From Falsihalocynthiibacter halioticoli (GTDB lineage: Bacteria > Pseudomonadota > Alphaproteobacteria > Rhodobacterales > Rhodobacteraceae): 64,000 nucleotides of DNA. Both the position numbers and the translations under genes were made by a program. Positions 25,475 to 32,964 of this stretch are shown one piece after another. The stretch is taken from the NCBI RefSeq assembly GCF_025802015.1, contig NZ_JAOYFC010000001.1:434001-498000 (forward strand), given 5' to 3'. Each line of letters begins with the position of its first letter. The first letter of the stretch is position 1. The notes under the pieces were generated by a model. It did not search any database and had not been told where the DNA came from. It worked only from the letters and a program-made list of their open reading frames with translations.

Positions 25475-25927
25475 CTAGCCTGCCTCGTTTGGCGGCCAGC
25501 CTTGGGTGTCAATTGTTCCGGTCCAGAGCAGGAAGTCCGAAAGCGCACGAATATCTTCGTCGCTCAGGTTGAAGTTCGGCATCTGGCGACGCCCTTCGAT
25601 TCCTGTTGGTTGAGCTTCCATCCAGCCTTTGAGAGCCTCAAAAGCGGTCTCTGGGTCATCGTCCACGCCCCAGCGGATCATCACGTTGCCGACTTCGGGG
25701 GCAAAGTACGCACCCTCGCCGAGAATGGAGTGGCAGTTGATGCAGGAATGGTGTTCCCAAACTGCTTTGCCGTGGGCCACGCTTTCAGTGAGGCCTTCGG
25801 CATCCGTCGATTCCGTTACGATGTAGTTGTGAGAGTGGATCGAGAGGCCAATAAAGATGGCTATGAAAAACAATGACCCGCCATAGAATATGTTTCGGGC
25901 CATGCTTTTGGTCATGACTTCGCGCAT
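25475..25927 (-). CDS. norC: Nitric oxide reductase cytochrome c subunit NorC
   Basis: The membrane-anchored cytochrome c that feeds electrons to NorB (150 residues). One N-terminal helix (FYGGSLFFIAIFIGLSI) is followed by a single haem c site, CINCH, and a methionine ligand in QMPNF. AAGGAGAGC lies directly upstream of the ATG. It is the first gene of norCBQD, with an FNR-type box about 70 bases upstream. Confidence 0.96.
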   Translation of the reverse strand: MREVMTKSMARNIFYGGSLFFIAIFIGLSIHSHNYIVTESTDAEGLTESVAHGKAVWEHHSCINCHSILGEGAYFAPEVGNVMIRWGVDDDPETAFEALKGWMEAQPTGIEGRRQMPNFNLSDEDIRALSDFLLWTGTIDTQGWPPNEAG

Positions 25928-25991
25928 TGCGCTCTCCTTCTTCGGAGGGTTTCAGATGGTGCTGAAATGCGGGAAGTTAGATGCGCTCGCC

Positions 25992-26005
25992 TTGATCATT
26001 CTCAA
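25992..26005. promoter_or_regulatory. FNR/NnrR-type box upstream of norC
   Basis: TTGAT-CATT-CTCAA, one mismatch from TTGAT-N4-ATCAA, centred about 71 bases upstream of the norC start. It matches the elements found at nirK and nnrS. Confidence 0.7.
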
Positions 26006-26052
26006 TTAGAAGGAATTTTGTCAGTTTTTTGTGACTGTTATTCTCGAATCGA

Positions 26053-26081
26053 AAAAGCGACCCCGAATTGGGGCCGCTTTT
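26053..26081 (-). terminator. Terminator after nnrS
   Basis: AAAAGCG-x-CCCC and GGGG-x-CGCTTTT form a GC-rich stem with one internal mismatch. On the minus strand it ends in CGCTTTTTCG, a good intrinsic terminator just past the nnrS stop. Confidence 0.75.
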
Positions 26082-26098
26082 GTTTTTGTAGTTGAATA

Positions 26099-27280
26099 TC
26101 AGGCTCTTGCAACACGAGGGCGCGAGACAACAGGCCAAACCATCCTAACAAAGAGTGACAGACTGACACACCAGAGTACGCCGGAGCCAAGAATAGCCAT
26201 TTGAGCTAACTCTCCTCCAAGTTGACTGCCGATCCAACGCAAGAGAGCCGAAAAAGGAAGAATCGCATAGGCAACGCTTACGCCGGGCGTTGCGATAAGT
26301 TCGCGCCCGGTATGCCCTAAGGATGCGCGGCTCATCACTGCGAGTGTCATGCCGCCGACGGCGCCAATCGCCAACACATGCAATGCGCCGACTTCGCTTC
26401 CGAGTCCCGTGCGTGACAGACCATAAAGGAAGTAGCCGAGCGCCAGCATGCCGTAAGCGAGATGGAGGCTCCAGATGATTGGATTGTGGCGTGTCCAATC
26501 GCTCCGCCATCCTGATAGGCGTAGCATTTGCGCGATGCCTGCAATGATCGCAACAAAGCCTACAAGCATATCCGGCGCGGAAAGAAGGATAACTATCGGC
26601 AATAAGACCGCACTTGCAGCCCCTGCAATCTCGAAGGGTTTGCGCGAAACGGGCAAGTTGCTTTCAATGCCGAGTTTACGCATGGCGTTGCGTGTGAATG
26701 CTGGCGTTACGCGTCCGCCCAGAATCGCGATCATCGCACAGATACCCATCATGCCCGCTCGCAATCCTGCATATGCGTCGCCCCAGCTGAACCCCATCCA
26801 GTCAAGGTGAACCCGAAGGTTGCCGAACCAGATCAGGGCAAGCAAAACAAGAAACATGAGGTTTGCCGGTTTGGGGTTGCGCATGAGTTGATGGGCAATG
26901 TTCGCGCCCATGACGGGAATGAATAACAGGTCAATGGCCGCCAACACGTAAGGATTAAGTACGCCCGCAAAAAACATTGCCACGCGACCGGCAAACCAGA
27001 TTACAGCCAATAAGGTCACGAATGAGGCAGGCGCCATCTTGCCCTTCGTCCAGTTGGGAACGGCCGTTAAGAAGAAGCCGCCAAGAGCAGCGGTCCCGTA
27101 TCCGAAGATCATCTCGTGGGAGTGCCACGCAGATATCGACATGTCGCCCGGAAGAACCAACGGGGCGTTAGGCATTGCAAGCGACACCGTCCAAAGCGCG
27201 ATAACGACAAAGCCGAAAATACCTGCTGCGAGGAAAAAGAACCGAAATCCCTCGGTAAAGAGCTGACGAAACTGCGACAT
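26099..27280 (-). CDS. nnrS: NnrS family haem/copper membrane protein
   Basis: A polytopic membrane protein of 393 residues from the Met at 27280 (MSQFRQLFTEGFRFFFLAAG). NnrS proteins bind haem and copper, and are linked to NO tolerance and nitrogen-oxide metabolism. Typical features are the N-terminal FFFLAAG, SAWHSHEMIFGYGTAALGGFFLTAVPNW shortened here to its core AWHSHEMIFGYG, and the late HVLAIGAVGGMTLAVMSRASLGHTGR region. Upstream is an FNR-type box. It is transcribed in the same direction as norCBQD but has its own terminator. Confidence 0.93.
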   Translation of the reverse strand: MSQFRQLFTEGFRFFFLAAGIFGFVVIALWTVSLAMPNAPLVLPGDMSISAWHSHEMIFGYGTAALGGFFLTAVPNWTKGKMAPASFVTLLAVIWFAGRVAMFFAGVLNPYVLAAIDLLFIPVMGANIAHQLMRNPKPANLMFLVLLALIWFGNLRVHLDWMGFSWGDAYAGLRAGMMGICAMIAILGGRVTPAFTRNAMRKLGIESNLPVSRKPFEIAGAASAVLLPIVILLSAPDMLVGFVAIIAGIAQMLRLSGWRSDWTRHNPIIWSLHLAYGMLALGYFLYGLSRTGLGSEVGALHVLAIGAVGGMTLAVMSRASLGHTGRELIATPGVSVAYAILPFSALLRWIGSQLGGELAQMAILGSGVLWCVSLSLFVRMVWPVVSRPRVARA

Positions 27281-27342
27281 GATTGGAACCTGATCAATAA
27301 TGAAATCTATGGCGCAGTATCTGCTCCCCGGTTGCAAGAACC

Positions 27343-27356
27343 TTGACCGAAATCAA
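27343..27356. promoter_or_regulatory. FNR/NnrR-type box between nnrS and the small membrane-protein gene
   Basis: TTGAC-CGAA-ATCAA, one mismatch from the FNR-type palindrome. It lies 63 bases before nnrS and 58 bases before the divergent 81-residue gene, so it may serve both. Confidence 0.65.
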
Positions 27357-27413
27357 AGCAATCCACGCGAAACGGAAATAAAACCCAACACAACCTAGGA
27401 AAATGAGCGCGCT

Positions 27414-27659
27414 ATGAGCACCGACACCAGCAGAATTTGGCCACTTTGGAAATTTGCCGTGGTCTTTTATCCGTTTGCTTCAACTGCGGCGGCGATCAAT
27501 ATCTTTATGGTGTTCTTGTTGCTTCAGGCACTGGGCATCGTGGCGATTTCGCCCGTGGTCGCGCTTATCTTTGGGCTGGTCACGGGGCCGTATTTTAGCT
27601 GGCTCGCGGCCAAATGGATACGCGGCCTTATCATGGAAGCAGAGCGCAAACCTGGTTAG
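27414..27659 (+). CDS. Small two-helix membrane protein of unknown function, divergent from nnrS
   Basis: An 81-residue protein with two hydrophobic segments (about residues 14-40 and 45-65) and a basic/acidic tail (MEAERKPG). I do not recognise the family. Its divergent position from nnrS, with an FNR-type box between them, suggests a role in nitrogen-oxide metabolism. Its stop overlaps the convergent GntR gene by four bases (TTAG). Confidence 0.7.
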   Translation: MSTDTSRIWPLWKFAVVFYPFASTAAAINIFMVFLLLQALGIVAISPVVALIFGLVTGPYFSWLAAKWIRGLIMEAERKPG

Positions 27660-28423
27660 CGGCTCAATTCCTGCTCTAACCGCTGTTTTGCTATGGCTTC
27701 GTTCTTTTCGTCGCGGGTCTTTTCGAATAGCGACTCTTCGACATAATCCAAATGCGCGGTCGTCGCTTGCCGCGCTGCCTCTGGGTCACGGTTCTGAATG
27801 GCGCTATTGATGGCGCGGTGCTGCTCAAGGATAGTGTCGCGTGTTGTGCGTTGCTTGAACATGACCTGCCGATTGTAAAACACACCTTCACGCAGTAGCG
27901 CATACATCGCCCGCATCATGTGAAGCATCACAGTATTGTGGCTCGCCTCGATGATTGCGAGGTGAAACTCCGCATCAAGCGCGGCTTCTTCTGTTGGGTT
28001 GCGCTTTGAGTGGGCCGCTTCCATCTTGCGGAAAATCGCGTCAATCACCTTGAGGTCTGTCTCCGACCCGTTGCCCGCGGCGCGCTCTGCGGCGAGCCCC
28101 TCCATATCCCGTCTGAACGAAACGTAATCGAAAAACGCATCATCATGGCGGCCGAAAAGCTGGACCAAAGCGCTGGAGAAAGCGCTTCCAAGACTTTCGG
28201 AAACGTAGATTCCGGCCCCCGCCTTGCTTGTCAGAAGGCCCGCATCCTGCAACTCTGAAATTGCTTCGCGCAAGGATGGGCGCGATACACCCATGCGCTC
28301 TGCCAATTCGCGCTCCGCAGGGAGCCTTTCGCCGGGCCTAAGAATCCCGCGCAGGATAAGCCGCTCAATCTGAACGACAACGGATTGCGAAAGTTTTTCG
28401 GATTGGACTTTTTGAAATGGCAT
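27656..28423 (-). CDS. GntR-family regulator, FCD (FadR/GlcC-like), candidate regulator of glcDEF
   Basis: A transcription factor of 255 residues from the Met at 28423 (MPFQKVQSEKLSQSV). The winged helix has GERLPAERELAERMGVSRPSLREAI, and the C-terminal FCD domain has DAEFHLAIIEASHN. The type resembles PdhR, LldR and GlcC. An ATTGGT-N11-ACCAGT element just upstream matches one before glcD at 50709-50731, so autoregulation plus control of glycolate oxidase is likely. The alternative Met at 28480 lies upstream of this element and is unlikely. Confidence 0.88.
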   Translation of the reverse strand: MPFQKVQSEKLSQSVVVQIERLILRGILRPGERLPAERELAERMGVSRPSLREAISELQDAGLLTSKAGAGIYVSESLGSAFSSALVQLFGRHDDAFFDYVSFRRDMEGLAAERAAGNGSETDLKVIDAIFRKMEAAHSKRNPTEEAALDAEFHLAIIEASHNTVMLHMMRAMYALLREGVFYNRQVMFKQRTTRDTILEQHRAINSAIQNRDPEAARQATTAHLDYVEESLFEKTRDEKNEAIAKQRLEQELSR

Positions 28424-28442
28424 CGGCGGTTGCCCCTCTGGA

Positions 28443-28465
28443 ATTGGTAAAAATATATGACCAGT
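28443..28465. promoter_or_regulatory. Candidate GlcC-type operator at the GntR gene
   Basis: ATTGGT-N11-ACCAGT, 20 bases upstream of the regulator's ATG. The half-sites and the 11-base spacing are the same as in the element upstream of glcD (ATTGGT-N11-ACCAAT). Confidence 0.55.
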
Positions 28466-28488
28466 GAGGGGAGAGGACAACCGTAAAC

Positions 28489-28515
28489 CTGACGCGCCGC
28501 CTTAGAGCGCATCAG
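28489..28515 (-). terminator. Possible terminator after the OmpA-like gene
   Basis: CTGACGCGC and GCGCATCAG form a 9-bp stem (one G-U pair) with a 9-base loop just past the OmpA-like stop. The following T-run on the minus strand is weak (GGTTTACGG), so efficiency is doubtful. Confidence 0.4.
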
Positions 28516-28535
28516 GAAATAGCTTCGTAAACTTG

Positions 28536-29195
28536 TTAGGCGTTAGGCCGGATAACGATTTCAACACGGCGGTTCTGGGCGCGGCCTTCTTCGTTGAGGT
28601 TGCTGGCAACGGGCTGGTCTTCACCATAGCCAACCGCCGAAATGCGTCCCGGTGCAACGCCATCAGATTGCAATATCCGCGATACCGCGGAAGCGCGTTC
28701 CTGTGAGAGAGTCAGGTTGTAATCCGCCGCGCCGACGTTGTCTGTGTGGCCCGCAATTAGAACGGTAGAGTCCGGATAATTCCGCAGGTTAGCAGACAGT
28801 GCGCCAAGATCGCCATAGAGCGAAGATTTCACAACCGAGCTATCAGTATCAAACAAGATTCCTTGCGGCATCAGAACGATAAGTTCGTTGCCAGTGTTGG
28901 TTACGGTGATTTCGTCATTCGCCAAGGAGGCTTCAAGCTCGCGTTTTTGTTTATCAAGCTGTTGCCCGACCAAACCACCAACAACTGCACCCGCAACTGC
29001 GCCTGCTGCAATGCTTGTTGCGTCTTTGCTTCCGATTGTGGAGCCGATCAAACCACCAAGAGCCGCGCCAAGCGCGACGCCACCGGTTGTCTTTGGGTTG
29101 GCCGCCGGCTGGCCCGTGATGTATGCGGGATCAGTACAGCCAGCAAGTGCCGCAACGGCCGCACCTGCAAGTGTGAGTTGAATCTTTTTTTGCAT
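28536..29195 (-). CDS. OmpA-family lipoprotein with glycine-zipper region (YiaD-like)
   Basis: An outer-membrane lipoprotein of 219 residues. The signal peptide ends in the lipobox LAGC (Cys19). A glycine-zipper segment (about residues 40-80, GAALGGLIGSTIG and GAVAGAVVGGLVGQQ) is followed by an OmpA C-terminal peptidoglycan-binding domain with LIAGHTDNVG and NRRVEIVI. It would tether the outer membrane to peptidoglycan. It is a single gene; neighbours give no functional hint. Confidence 0.92.
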   Translation of the reverse strand: MQKKIQLTLAGAAVAALAGCTDPAYITGQPAANPKTTGGVALGAALGGLIGSTIGSKDATSIAAGAVAGAVVGGLVGQQLDKQKRELEASLANDEITVTNTGNELIVLMPQGILFDTDSSVVKSSLYGDLGALSANLRNYPDSTVLIAGHTDNVGAADYNLTLSQERASAVSRILQSDGVAPGRISAVGYGEDQPVASNLNEEGRAQNRRVEIVIRPNA

Positions 29196-29298
29196 TATTT
29201 CTGCCTTTTGTCTGCTCTGGCTGAATTACAGCAGAAAAGTTGCAAAAGTGAAAGAATGCAAACTTATTTCTCGGCGAAGTGATGCCATATGTTGGAAA

Positions 29299-30162
29299 TT
29301 AACGGGCGACTTTGCTGCTTTGCCCCTCATTGAGGGCGGTTTCATAAGCCAGCATCGCCCGTTTGACGGGCAATCCCCAATGGTATCCACCCAGCCCGCC
29401 GGATTTGCGCAATGCGCGATGGCAGGGGATGATCCAACTCACCGGATTTCGTCCAACGGCTGTACCAACGGCGCGAACGGCCTTTGGGCTGCCGACACGT
29501 GTGGCGATTTCGGAATATGTGGTGACGTGGCCGGATGGAATATTAAGCAGCGCCTCCCAGACTTTGATCTGAAATGGCGCGCCGAGCAGGTGTAGGTTTG
29601 CTGTTCCGTTTTGTTGGAAGGCGGCCTCGACCCATGCTGAAATGCGTTCCGGAGCTTCGCGCAGGACGGCGTTAGGCCAACGGCTTGCAAGGTCTGCGAA
29701 GGTCTCGTCGCGCGGGATTTCATCGGCGAACCCAAGGCCGCAAAGCCCCTTGTCCGTTCCCATTGCGAGGCAATCCCCAAAGGGGCTTTCAAACCACCCC
29801 CAGTAAACAGTTAGCCCGTCACCTTTGCGCGCAAATTCACCGGGGCTCATTGCTTCCCATTTGATGAAAAGGTCGTGCAGGCGCCCGCTTCCTGAAAGGC
29901 CGACTTCATTCACGACATCGAGGGTTGTGAACCGCTTTTGCAGCAACGCCTTTGCGTGGCCGAGCGTAAGGTATTGCTGATAGCGTTTTGGAGAAACACC
30001 GACCCAAGCTGAGAACACCCGTTGCAAATGCGCGGGGCTCATCCCGACCTCTCGCGCCAGATCGTCCAGCGCGAGGGGGGTACCTCCGGCGGCATCAACA
30101 GCCTCAATCGCGCGTTTAATGACGCCGTAATGATAGCTGGTTTCGATGTCGATCTTGGTCAT
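29299..30162 (-). CDS. Ada-like protein: AraC-type HTH fused to O6-methylguanine-DNA methyltransferase
   Basis: A DNA repair protein of 287 residues. Residues 20-105 are an AraC-type helix-turn-helix (LAREVGMSPAHLQRVFSAWVG). The C-terminal part is the alkyltransferase, with the acceptor cysteine in IIPCHR and GGYHWGLPVKRAML. The N-terminal zinc/phosphotriester domain of full-length Ada is absent, a known shorter arrangement. It transfers alkyl groups from O6-alkylguanine to its own cysteine. It is divergent from nth, another repair gene. Confidence 0.92.
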   Translation of the reverse strand: MTKIDIETSYHYGVIKRAIEAVDAAGGTPLALDDLAREVGMSPAHLQRVFSAWVGVSPKRYQQYLTLGHAKALLQKRFTTLDVVNEVGLSGSGRLHDLFIKWEAMSPGEFARKGDGLTVYWGWFESPFGDCLAMGTDKGLCGLGFADEIPRDETFADLASRWPNAVLREAPERISAWVEAAFQQNGTANLHLLGAPFQIKVWEALLNIPSGHVTTYSEIATRVGSPKAVRAVGTAVGRNPVSWIIPCHRALRKSGGLGGYHWGLPVKRAMLAYETALNEGQSSKVAR

Positions 30163-30279
30163 TTGCAGCTCCTTTGCTCACAGAATAGGCAAATGCCGCA
30201 GAACGTCGATCCATTTCTTGCGCAATTCTGTCTGTTCTGTCCTTGCCCGTTTGGGCACAAACATGCATACCCTGCGCCC

Positions 30280-30927
30280 ATGGCAAAACAGATGACCTAT
30301 CACCAGATCGTCGAGATATTTGAGCGATTTCAAGAGGCGGAGCCGGAGCCGAAGGGCGAGTTGGATCACACCAACGCCTATACGCTTGTGGTGGCTGTTG
30401 CTCTTTCGGCGCAAGCGACGGATGTGGGCGTCAACAAGGCCACAAAAGAGCTGTTCAAGATCGCCGACACGCCGCAGAAAATGCTCGACCTTGGTCTTGA
30501 GGGGCTGACTGAGCATATCAAGACAATTGGCCTTTACCGCCAAAAGGCTAAAAACGTCATCCGCATGAGCGAAATTCTGGTGAACGATTACGGCGGAGAA
30601 GTTCCTTCGTCGCGGGCCGCACTAGAGTCGCTGCCCGGTGTTGGGCGCAAAACCGCGAATGTTGTTTTGAATATGTGGTGGCATCTCCCGACCCAAGCGG
30701 TTGATACGCATATTTTCCGTTTCGGGAACCGTTCTGGTGTCGCTCCGGGCAAAGACGTTGTGGCCGTCGAGCGCGCAATCGAAGACAACATCCCCGCTGA
30801 ATTCCAGCGCCATGCACATCACTGGATGATTCTGCATGGGCGCTATACCTGCAAAGCCCGTAAACCGATGTGCGGCACCTGCCTTATTCGGGACCTTTGC
30901 GCTTTCGAGGACAAAATCTATGACTAA
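30280..30927 (+). CDS. nth: Endonuclease III
   Basis: A DNA glycosylase/AP lyase that removes oxidised pyrimidines. The ATG at 30280 (MAKQMTYHQIVEIFERFQ) gives 215 residues, the normal length; the longer upstream frame only runs antisense to the Ada-like gene. The helix-hairpin-helix LPGVGRKTANVV with the catalytic Lys, VDTHIFR with the catalytic Asp, and the C-x6-C-x2-C-x5-C iron-sulfur loop (CKARKPMCGTCLIRDLC) are all present. It overlaps the next gene by eight bases. Confidence 0.96.
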   Translation: MAKQMTYHQIVEIFERFQEAEPEPKGELDHTNAYTLVVAVALSAQATDVGVNKATKELFKIADTPQKMLDLGLEGLTEHIKTIGLYRQKAKNVIRMSEILVNDYGGEVPSSRAALESLPGVGRKTANVVLNMWWHLPTQAVDTHIFRFGNRSGVAPGKDVVAVERAIEDNIPAEFQRHAHHWMILHGRYTCKARKPMCGTCLIRDLCAFEDKIYD

Positions 30928-31906
30928 ACAATACAAAACCGTCGGCATCGGAAACGCGATTGTCGATGTGATCTCGCACGCAAACGACAGTTTCCTCGAT
31001 ATCATGGGTATCGAGAAGGGCATCATGCAGTTGGTGGAGCGCGAACGCGCCGAAGTCCTTTACGCTGCTATGGAAGATCGCGTTCAAACTCCGGGCGGCT
31101 CGGTTGCAAATACGCTGGCGGGGCTTGGTGCTCTTGGCCTCAAGACAGCATTCATCGGGCGGGTACACAACGACGCGCTTGGCCGTTTCTATGCCGATGA
31201 ACTTACCAAAGGCGGGACGGATTTCGTCAATGATCCTGTAGCTGACCAAAACATGCCAACATCACGTTCTATGATTTTTGTGTCCGAAGATGGCGAACGC
31301 TCGATGAATACATACCTCGGCATTTCAGCGGACCTTGGTCCTGATGATGTCTCGGAAGAGGTTGTTGCCGATACGGAGCTGCTGTTCCTTGAAGGTTATC
31401 TCTTTGACAAACCCAAGGGGAAAGAAGCATTCGAGCTTGCCGCGAAAACCTGTCAGCAGGCGGGCGGCAAAGCGGGTATCGCGCTGTCGGACCCTTTCTG
31501 CGTGACGCGCCATCGTGAGGATTTCCGTCGTCTATCGCGTGAGTTGGATTTCGTGCTGGGCAACGAGCAAGAGTGGCTTGAGCTTTACCAAACCGATGAT
31601 CTGGAATCGGCGCTTCGCCATGCGGTTCAGGAGTGCGGGTTGGTGGCGTGCACCCGTTCTGGTTCCGAAGTTGTTGTGCTTCACAAAGAAGATCAGGCTG
31701 TGATTCCGGTAAATCGCGTGGTGCCAGTGGATGCAACCGGCGCGGGCGATCAATTTGCCGCCGGGTTCCTTTATGGCATCGCAACCGGACAGAGCCTCGA
31801 CGTCGCTGGTAAAATGGGTTGTATCGCCGCCGCTGAGGTCATCAGCCATGTTGGCCCACGGCCACAAGAAGACGTAAAGGCGCTCTTTTCCGCAGCAGGT
31901 CTTTAG
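30920..31906 (+). CDS. PfkB-family carbohydrate/adenosine kinase
   Basis: A ribokinase-superfamily kinase of 329 residues from the ATG at 30920 (MTKQYKTVGIGNAIVDV). The N-terminal TPGGSVANTLAGLG binds substrate, and the C-terminal DATGAGDQFAAGFLYG carries the catalytic Asp and anion hole. The form resembles alphaproteobacterial adenosine-kinase-like proteins; the phosphate acceptor (adenosine or a sugar) cannot be decided by eye. It overlaps nth by eight bases, so the two are co-transcribed. Confidence 0.88.
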   Translation: MTKQYKTVGIGNAIVDVISHANDSFLDIMGIEKGIMQLVERERAEVLYAAMEDRVQTPGGSVANTLAGLGALGLKTAFIGRVHNDALGRFYADELTKGGTDFVNDPVADQNMPTSRSMIFVSEDGERSMNTYLGISADLGPDDVSEEVVADTELLFLEGYLFDKPKGKEAFELAAKTCQQAGGKAGIALSDPFCVTRHREDFRRLSRELDFVLGNEQEWLELYQTDDLESALRHAVQECGLVACTRSGSEVVVLHKEDQAVIPVNRVVPVDATGAGDQFAAGFLYGIATGQSLDVAGKMGCIAAAEVISHVGPRPQEDVKALFSAAGL

Positions 31907-31972
31907 GCCGCTTTCCCTTTCGCGAATTGCCGTTACACTGCGCACTCGTGAGGAGAAGCGCGGGGAGGCGAT

Positions 31973-32959
31973 ATGCACGTTTTGATAATTGGTGCGGCCG
32001 GAATGGTCGGCCGCAAGCTGGTCGATCGATTGGTGGCAGACGGTGGCCCCGCAGGGGCGGAGCTCACCAAACTTACGTTGGCCGATGTCGTGCGCCCAGA
32101 ATTTCCAGCGGCTTTTGCCGGAGATGTAAGCACGCTCGAGGTCGATATTGCGGACCCAGCAACGGCCCCGCGGTTGGTGCAGGAACGACCAGATGTGATA
32201 TTTCACCTTGCCGCGGTTGTCTCGGGTGAGGCGGAAGAGAATTTCGACAAGGGCTATGCGATAAATCTCGAAGGGTTTCAGCATCTCTTGCACGCGATTG
32301 AGCGGCAATCGATTGAGGCTCCATATGTGCCGCGCCTGGTCTTTACGTCATCGATCGCTGTTTTTGGCGCGCCTTTCCCTGATGTGATTGGTGATGATTT
32401 CCTCATGGCACCACTAACAAGCTATGGGACGCAAAAAGCGGTTTGTGAGCTGCTGCTGAATGACTTCTCGCGCAAAGGGCTGGTTGATGGCGTTGGTATC
32501 CGTTTGCCGACGATCTGTATCCGCCCAGGAAAACCGAACCTCGCGGCGAGTGGTTTCTTCTCTAACATTTTGCGCGAACCATTGGTGGGACAAGAAGCCA
32601 TTCTTCCTGTCGATCGCGACGTCATGCATTGGCACGCCAGCCCTCGCGCGGCGGTCGGGTTTCTGCTTCATGCAGCAGCAATCGACACGGGGCCGCTTGG
32701 CGGGCGGCGGTGTTTGAGCATGCCGGGCGTTGCGGCGACGGTGCAGGAACAGATCGACGCGCTTGAACGCGTTGCAGGGACCAAAGCGACTCGGCTGATC
32801 AAATACCAGCCAGACGAAAAGATTGCGCGTATTGTTGCAGGATGGCCCCGCGCATTTGATCCGCAACGCGCGTTGGCGCTCGGGTTTGAAGCCGAGAGTA
32901 ATTTTGATGAGATCATCCAAGCCCATATCGAAGATGAACTTGGCGGCAAGATCGCTTGA
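31973..32959 (+). CDS. denD: D-erythronate dehydrogenase (NAD-dependent epimerase/SDR family)
   Basis: An extended SDR of 328 residues. The NAD site IGAAGMVGRKL is at residues 6-16, and the catalytic site is SS plus YGTQK. The pattern HLAAVVSGEAEENFDKGYAINLEG and the RLPTICIRPGKPNLAASGFFS segment are characteristic of DenD, which oxidises D-erythronate to 2-oxo-tetronate. The partner kinase/aldolase genes (otnK/otnC type) are not in the window, so its pathway here is incomplete. Other NAD-dependent epimerase functions are possible but less likely. Confidence 0.8.
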   Translation: MHVLIIGAAGMVGRKLVDRLVADGGPAGAELTKLTLADVVRPEFPAAFAGDVSTLEVDIADPATAPRLVQERPDVIFHLAAVVSGEAEENFDKGYAINLEGFQHLLHAIERQSIEAPYVPRLVFTSSIAVFGAPFPDVIGDDFLMAPLTSYGTQKAVCELLLNDFSRKGLVDGVGIRLPTICIRPGKPNLAASGFFSNILREPLVGQEAILPVDRDVMHWHASPRAAVGFLLHAAAIDTGPLGGRRCLSMPGVAATVQEQIDALERVAGTKATRLIKYQPDEKIARIVAGWPRAFDPQRALALGFEAESNFDEIIQAHIEDELGGKIA

Positions 32960-32964
32960 TGCTG

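Noticed and set aside
27290..27305. A TTGATCAGG-like half-site near the nnrS start as a fifth FNR box
   Set aside because: Only one half-site is present; the palindromic site is at 27343-27356.
30022..30279. Upstream extension of nth to 30022
   Set aside because: The extra 86 codons run antisense to the Ada-like gene and are not part of endonuclease III; the Met at 30280 matches the family start.
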